This document shows positions 59,933 to 63,467 of a DNA stretch of 63,467 nt, one piece after another. The DNA lies in assembly GCA_900542155.1 (NCBI GenBank), contig UQMD01000013.1:1-63467 (forward strand), in the 5' to 3' direction. Under the pieces are notes generated by a model, which saw nothing but the letters and a program-made list of their open reading frames with translations, searched no databases and was not told where the DNA came from. Made by a program: the position numbers and the translations under genes. The DNA comes from an uncultured Collinsella sp. (GTDB lineage: Bacteria; Actinomycetota; Coriobacteriia; Coriobacteriales; Coriobacteriaceae). Numbering within the stretch: the stretch's first letter is position 1; each line of letters opens with the position of its first letter.

Positions 59933-60598
59933 ATGGCAGCTTTTTCCACCGTGATCTTTGACCTTGACGGCACCATCCTCAACACGCTCGAGGACCTGGC
60001 GGCCGCCGGCAACCATACCTGCGAGATGCACGGCTGGCCCACGTTTGCCGTTGACGCCTACCGCTATAAGGTGGGAAACGGCATGCTCAAGCTGGTCGAG
60101 CGCTTTATGCCCGCCGAGTATGCGGGCGACGGCCGTATGTTTGGGCAGACGCTTGCCGAGTTTAGGGCTTATTACAGCGAGCACAAGGAGGACCACACCG
60201 CCCCCTACGCCGGCACGATTGAGATGCTCGACCGTCTGCGCGCCGCGGGCATTCAGCTTGCCGTGCTCACCAACAAGGATCATATTTCGGCAGCCCCGCT
60301 TATCGAGAAATACTTTGGTTCCGAGCGCTTTGCGCTGGTGCAAGGCCGTGTCGATGCGTTTCCGCCTAAGCCCGAAGCGCCCGTCACACTGCACGTGATG
60401 AAGGAGCTGGGCGCCGATCCGGCAACCACGCTCTATGTGGGCGATTCCAATGTCGATGTTCTGACCGGCCACAACGCCGGCCTTAAGAGCGCGGGCGTCA
60501 GCTGGGGCTTCCGCGGCCGCGCAGAGCTGGAAGCCGCCGGCGCCGACTACGTGGTAGATACGCAGGACGAACTCGCCGAGCTAATCTTGGGCGAGTAG
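59933..60598 (+). CDS. HAD-superfamily phosphatase, phosphoglycolate phosphatase-like
   Basis: A 221-aa HAD hydrolase of the Gph/PGP group. Motif I is FDLDGTILNT, motif II is LAVLTNKDH, the lysine of motif III lies in PPKPEAP, and motif IV is YVGDSNVDVLTGHNAG. The cap domain is at about 18-85. Substrates are probably small phosphate esters such as 2-phosphoglycolate or pyrophosphate; the family is broad. ATG at 59933 has GGGAG upstream. Followed by repeat array A copy 2. Confidence 0.88.
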   Translation: MAAFSTVIFDLDGTILNTLEDLAAAGNHTCEMHGWPTFAVDAYRYKVGNGMLKLVERFMPAEYAGDGRMFGQTLAEFRAYYSEHKEDHTAPYAGTIEMLDRLRAAGIQLAVLTNKDHISAAPLIEKYFGSERFALVQGRVDAFPPKPEAPVTLHVMKELGADPATTLYVGDSNVDVLTGHNAGLKSAGVSWGFRGRAELEAAGADYVVDTQDELAELILGE

Positions 60599-60639
60599 CG
60601 AGCGACACCGCTTAACGCAGCTGCGACAATTCTTCCACG

Positions 60640-60811
60640 CGGAAAGTGCATCCCGTTTTGGAGCTCCGAAATGGGATGCACTTTCCGTTTGAGGCGCGTC
60701 GGGGAAACCGCATCCCGTTTCAGAGCAATATTCCGGGTCGCGGTTTCCGCAACCCACCCCATCCGGAAACCGCGACCCGGAATTCGGCCAAAAACCGGGT
60801 CGCATTTTCCC
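60640..60811. repeat. Palindromic array type A, copy 2 (three 15-18-15 dyads)
   Basis: Arms at 60640-60654, 60673-60687, 60702-60716, 60735-60749, 60764-60778 and 60797-60811: the same 172-bp plan as 6802-6973, with 18-base inner spacers and 14-base linkers. The first dyad is a perfect palindrome (CGGAAAGTGCATCCC). The third inner spacer (GGAATTCGGCCAAAAACC) is the reverse orientation of the others. Confidence 0.87.
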
Positions 60812-60837
60812 GAGCGTTCGCGATGCAACGCCGGCAC

Positions 60838-60895
60838 AAGGAGTGTCCCCAACTGCCGGCAGAAAAGGAACGTCCCCAAGTGCCGCCTCAATGAC
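60838..60895. repeat. GTCCCC repeat, copy 1
   Basis: GGAGTGTCCCCAACTGCCGG followed by CAGAAAAGGAACGTCCCC and AAGTGCCGC. It recurs nearly unchanged at 63331-63380. Both copies lie just before a type B element, with GTAGAGGACGG between. Confidence 0.75.
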
Positions 60896-60926
60896 TACCA
60901 TGGCAACGCCGCAGGTAGAGGACGGG

Positions 60927-61073
60927 CAGCGAGCGGGCACCAGAGCGAACAAATTGGCATGAAAAGAGGACGGCATAGACCTTCTGGTCATGCCGTCCTC
61001 TTTGAATGACAAGTTGTCGCTCTGGTGCCCGCGCAGCGTCGAGCAGTTGCGGCGTTTGGTAAAACGCCGCAAC
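60927..61073. repeat. Nested hairpin element type B, copy 3, with side hairpin
   Basis: Outer arms GGGCACCAGAGCGA and TCGCTCTGGTGCCC, inner stem GAGGACGGCAT with loop GACC-TTCT-GGTC, and side hairpin GTTGCGGCGTTT/AAACGCCGCAAC at 61046-61073. Stems differ from copy 1 on both sides while loop and junction bases are kept. It abuts the stop of the lipoprotein gene. Confidence 0.85.
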
Positions 61074-61076
61074 CCC

Positions 61077-61634
61077 CTAGCTCATCATCGCATTCATCAT
61101 CTCGTTGGTTGCAGAATCGTCAGCAGACCACTCGCCGTCGTCATTGCATGAGTACTTGAAGGTGACCTTGGTGTCCTTGGTTTTAGCAGCCTTAGTCACA
61201 TCGACCATAACCTGACCGGCCATCTTGTACAGCTCGTCATCGGAAGGCATCGAATCGAGCGCGGCGACCTTCTCCTGGTACTGGGTGGCAAAATCCTCAA
61301 CGATCTGGTTCATGGACTTGCAGGTGATGGTGACCTCGGCAGTTGCGGTGCCCTTGTCCTCGTCGACCGTCACGTCGCCGATCTTGTAGTCAAAGCCCTC
61401 GAGATAGCTCTTGGCATACTCCTTGGGATCGATGCCCAGCTGCTCGAACTCGTCGCCCGAAGCCTCTTCCAGACCGGCGAGGAAATCGTCTCCGCCGTTC
61501 TTGACCTCGTCAAACTGCGTCGAAAGATCCTCGGTAATGAGTTCCTCAACCGAAGGACCTCCGCAGCCGGAAAGCACAACCACGCACGCGACCAGAACAG
61601 CCATCAGGGGCGCAAGCAGCAGCTTCTTCTTCAT
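61077..61634 (-). CDS. Lipoprotein, DUF5105-like
   Basis: A 185-aa lipoprotein: MKKK, a hydrophobic segment and lipobox VLSGC, so C23 or thereabouts is lipidated and the protein sits on the outer face of the membrane. The mature part is acidic with a helical first half (EELITEDLSTQFDEV) and strands (GTATAEVTITCKS, TKVTFKYSCND), similar to DUF5105 proteins common in Coriobacteria and Firmicutes. Function unknown. ATG at 61634 has GGGAGG upstream. Confidence 0.82.
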   Translation of the reverse strand: MKKKLLLAPLMAVLVACVVVLSGCGGPSVEELITEDLSTQFDEVKNGGDDFLAGLEEASGDEFEQLGIDPKEYAKSYLEGFDYKIGDVTVDEDKGTATAEVTITCKSMNQIVEDFATQYQEKVAALDSMPSDDELYKMAGQVMVDVTKAAKTKDTKVTFKYSCNDDGEWSADDSATNEMMNAMMS

Positions 61635-61811
61635 GACATTCCTCCCAACAAGCGGCACCACGCTTCCCGACGCGGTGCACGTCGTAACAATAAGACCATA
61701 CTAGCCGCTAACGAACACCCCCGGCAAAGCAAAGGCGCAGCCGGCTCGATTTAACGTCCGAACGGTTTACCGGTCCGCCCAACGCGCAATAAAACGTTCC
61801 GCCGCATTGTA

Positions 61812-61845
61812 ATAAAAAAGGGCGGTCGGACAATTCGACCACCCC
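61812..61845 (-). terminator. Terminator of the EIIA-Glc gene
   Basis: 9-bp stem GGGTGGTCG/CGACCGCCC (one mismatch or wobble) followed on the minus strand by TTTTTTATT, 25 bases past the stop. Confidence 0.88.
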
Positions 61846-61869
61846 AAAACACCCTTATGTTGCCGCAGT

Positions 61870-62406
61870 TTACTTGCGGACGACCTTGACGATGACATCG
61901 CCGGCGGCGACAGCGGAGTCGGCCTCGACGGCGAGCTCGACGTCGGCGAACTCGGCAGTGTTGGACACGGCCACGACGACGCAGTCCTTGTAACCGGCAG
62001 CGGCGATCTTGGCGCGGTCGATCTTGAGCATGGGCTGGCCGGCCTTCACGACGTCGTCGGCCTTGACGAAGCCCTCGAAGCCGTCGCCGTTCATGTTGAC
62101 GGTATCGACGCCAACGTGCACCAGAACCTCGATGCCGCTATCGGACTGCAGGCCCACGGCGTGACCCATGGTGACGGTCACCTTACCGTCGCAGGGAGCG
62201 TAGACCAGGTCGTCCTCGGGCCACACGGCGCAGCCCTTGCCCAGGACCTCGCCACCAAAGACGGGATCGGGAACGTCAGCCATCTTGATGACCTTGCCCT
62301 TGACAGGCGAGCACAGCACGTCGGCGCCGGCAGAAGCAGAGATGGAGGCCGGAGCAGCAGCAGCCGCGGGTTCAGCCTTCTTCTTGAACATGTCAAACAG
62401 ACCCAT
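61870..62406 (-). CDS. crr: PTS glucose-type EIIA (Crr)
   Basis: A 178-aa EIIA of the glucose family. After an Ala-rich linker (about 11-27) the domain begins VLCSPVKGKVI. H82 (GHAVG) and H97 (LVHVGVDTV) have the 15-residue spacing of E. coli EIIA-Glc H75 and H90; H97 is the phosphorylated residue. It stands alone, so it may serve several EIIBC permeases lacking their own EIIA. ATG at 62406 has GAGGAG upstream and starts MGLFDMFKKK. Confidence 0.93.
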   Translation of the reverse strand: MGLFDMFKKKAEPAAAAAPASISASAGADVLCSPVKGKVIKMADVPDPVFGGEVLGKGCAVWPEDDLVYAPCDGKVTVTMGHAVGLQSDSGIEVLVHVGVDTVNMNGDGFEGFVKADDVVKAGQPMLKIDRAKIAAAGYKDCVVVAVSNTAEFADVELAVEADSAVAAGDVIVKVVRK

Positions 62407-62473
62407 ACGTTTTCTCCTCTTGATCAAGCGCAACGTTTTGCGCATGCCTATGGTGATTATAGTGCCAAATGGC

Positions 62474-62777
62474 CTAAAAACTAAGGCAGAGGTTCGAATC
62501 GCAAGCCCTTCCAAGACCCTCGGCACCGTTGCTCTGGATGATCTTCTGGTAAGCGAAGAAGCTGTCCTTGCGGCGGCGCTCATAGGTACCGGTGCCATCG
62601 TCGTGCTTATCGACGTGGATAAAGCCGTAGCGCTTGCGCATCTCGCCGGTGCCGGCGGAGACCAGGGCATGGGGCATCTCGTAGTGGCTATGCGTAACAA
62701 GCGGTTTGATGCCGTGCGTACAGGAAGTCGAAGACGCGGTCGTAGAAGGCAAGGCCGACTTCGCTTGCCTCGGACCC
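62474..62777 (-). pseudogene. Remnant of a GH1 6-phospho-beta-glucosidase
   Basis: Two distant parts of a GH1 enzyme are joined. SEASEVGLAFYDRVFDF, a one-base shift, then THGIKPLVTHSHYEMPHAL from the first third is followed directly by SAGTGEMRKRYGFIHVDKH and the C-terminus to 62474. These match the intact GH1 at 35989-37449 (LGLAFYDRVFD, VTLSHYEMPYAL, KRYGFIYVDRH). About 280 internal residues with both catalytic glutamates are gone, and the 5' end is cut at 62777. Confidence 0.85.
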
Positions 62778-63099
62778 CGGCCACACGGCGATCGTCATCT
62801 CCTACAGCGGCCTTGCCCCCAACCTCAAGGACATCTTGCCGATCCTCAGCAGTCGGCATGTCCCCTTCATCGTTATCGGCACGCCATATTGCGCGCGCCT
62901 GCACCCCGGTTTTACCGCCTACCTTACGGCGAGCGATCACGAGAGCATGACGCACCGCATCACGCAGTTTGCCAGCCATATTGCCGTGCAATATGTGCTT
63001 GATTCGCTCTACAGCAGCTACTTTGCCAAAGATTACGCCCGCTGCTCCGAGTTCCTAGAGCGCTCGTTTCCCTACACCCGCCTGCCCGGGCTCAAGTAG
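62778..63099 (+). pseudogene. Remnant of an RpiR/MurR-family regulator (SIS domain)
   Basis: The C-terminal part of a SIS sugar-phosphate-binding domain: GHTAIVISYSGLAPNLKDI, then HVPFIVIGTP and QYVLDSLYSSYFAKDYARC to a stop at 63099. The helix-turn-helix and first half of the SIS domain are missing; the reading starts exactly where the GH1 remnant ends. RpiR regulators commonly control amino-sugar or beta-glucoside operons, so this was probably the regulator of the lost GH1 gene. Confidence 0.8.
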
Positions 63100-63128
63100 C
63101 CATTTAAAAACGTCCCCGATGGCTAACA

Positions 63129-63206
63129 GCCGACCTAATAACGACTTCTCGTCATTAGGTCGGCCATATCAACTCTAATAACTATTTATTCCGTAAACTC
63201 GTTATT
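63129..63206. repeat. Two hairpins in the terminal intergenic region
   Basis: GCCGACCTAATAACG with CATTAGGTCGGC, then TCTAATAAC with GTTATTAGA. Both stems are AT-containing and differ from the other families. The region 63100-63467 has no gene I can support. Confidence 0.6.
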
Positions 63207-63274
63207 AGAATCTGACGCAGGAGACCAGGCTCACATGTGGCACCATGGCGAAAAGCAGCTTGCCCCTGCACGAC

Positions 63275-63330
63275 TAGACATTGGGGACGTTCTTAAATGA
63301 CTAGTCGTTTAAGAACGTCCCCAATGACTA
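63275..63330. repeat. Palindrome type E, copy 2
   Basis: Long palindrome with arms around CATTGGGGACGTTCTTAAA and TTTAAGAACGTCCCCAATG and a TGACTAGTC centre. Related copy at 28012-28067; a half-like piece (AACGTCCCCGATGGCTA) occurs at 63111-63127. Confidence 0.8.
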
Positions 63331-63380
63331 AGGAGTGTCCCAAGGTGCCGGCAGAAAAGGAACGTCCCCAGGTGCCGCAT
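63331..63380. repeat. GTCCCC repeat, copy 2
   Basis: GGAGTGTCCCAAGGTGCCGG with CAGAAAAGGAACGTCCCC and GGTGCCGC: near identical to 60838-60895 and again followed by AAGTAGAGGACGG and a type B element. Confidence 0.75.
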
Positions 63381-63414
63381 CCGGAGCAAGACGACGCCGC
63401 AAGTAGAGGACGGA

Positions 63415-63467
63415 CAGCGAGCGGGTCGCATTTGAGACAAGGTGACGTGAAACGAAAGGGCGCTGAC
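63415..63467. repeat. Nested hairpin element type B, copy 4 (cut by window end)
   Basis: Left outer arm with CAGCGAGCGGGTCGCATT, the conserved CAAGGTGACGTGAAAC, and the start of the inner stem GAAAGGGCGCTGAC as in copy 1. The right half lies beyond the window. Confidence 0.75.

Noticed and set aside
62407..62991. Long N-terminal extension of the EIIA-Glc gene
   Set aside because: The open frame continues upstream through the GH1 remnant, but the ATG at 62406 has a good ribosome site and gives a standard EIIA.

Overview
The window is high-GC DNA from a Gram-positive, probably anaerobic, gut-type bacterium. Gene content points to the Coriobacteriia, most likely Collinsella or a close relative: a fermentative sugar/PTS lifestyle, nickel-pincer lactate racemase genes, a hyp operon, two YhgE/Pip exporters, wall-anchored surface proteins with KTGD-like tails, and many structured intergenic repeats. 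The assignment is inference from gene content; no 16S gene is present. I saw no tRNA or rRNA gene and no CRISPR array.

Layout. 0.3-1.8 kb: amino-acid permease. 1.9-6.8 kb: ebgA-ebgC beta-galactosidase operon and a divergent LacI repressor, with three CAACCGGTTG operators between them. 7-9.8 kb: aspS and a SerB-type phosphatase. 9.8-14.5 kb: a lactate racemization locus, larB-larC-tetR facing larA-larD. 15-19.5 kb: ppc and hisS. 19.6-28.8 kb: a decayed MFS transporter, an M20 amidohydrolase, an EamA transporter, two YhgE/Pip proteins and NiaR. 28.8-32.1 kb: nadA-nadB-nadC-niaR, de novo NAD synthesis with its repressor. 32.1-34.8 kb: a scar region with a MITE-like element, an IS3 remnant, truncated tcdA and frameshifted tatD. 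34.9-42.4 kb: a lactose/cellobiose-family PTS operon with a GH1 phospho-glycosidase and a MupG-like glycosidase, a PRD regulator, and HAD and GntR remnants. 42.4-46 kb: a small secreted protein, a LytTR two-component system and thioredoxin. 46.3-52.1 kb: nikR and hypF-hypC-hypD-hypE. 52.3-59.5 kb: two large surface proteins on the minus strand; one is preceded by a cobalamin riboswitch and carries a transcobalamin-like domain. 59.9-63.5 kb: HAD phosphatase, lipoprotein, EIIA-Glc, and remnants of another beta-glucoside locus.

Themes. Nickel recurs (LarA/B/C, NikR, Hyp maturation), and cobalt appears through the B12 riboswitch. Several catabolic loci are at different stages of decay. The most unusual signal is intergenic. 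Two unlinked loci each hold an identical 172-bp architecture of six 15-bp arms (three dyads of 15-18-15 separated by exactly 14 bp). Separate families of nested hairpins keep their junctions while their stems change in a compensatory way. These lie mostly at the 3' ends of genes and look like undescribed structured repeat families.

The strongest functional hypothesis is that the 1503-aa wall protein behind the B12 riboswitch is a surface corrinoid-capture protein related in fold to transcobalamin/intrinsic factor.
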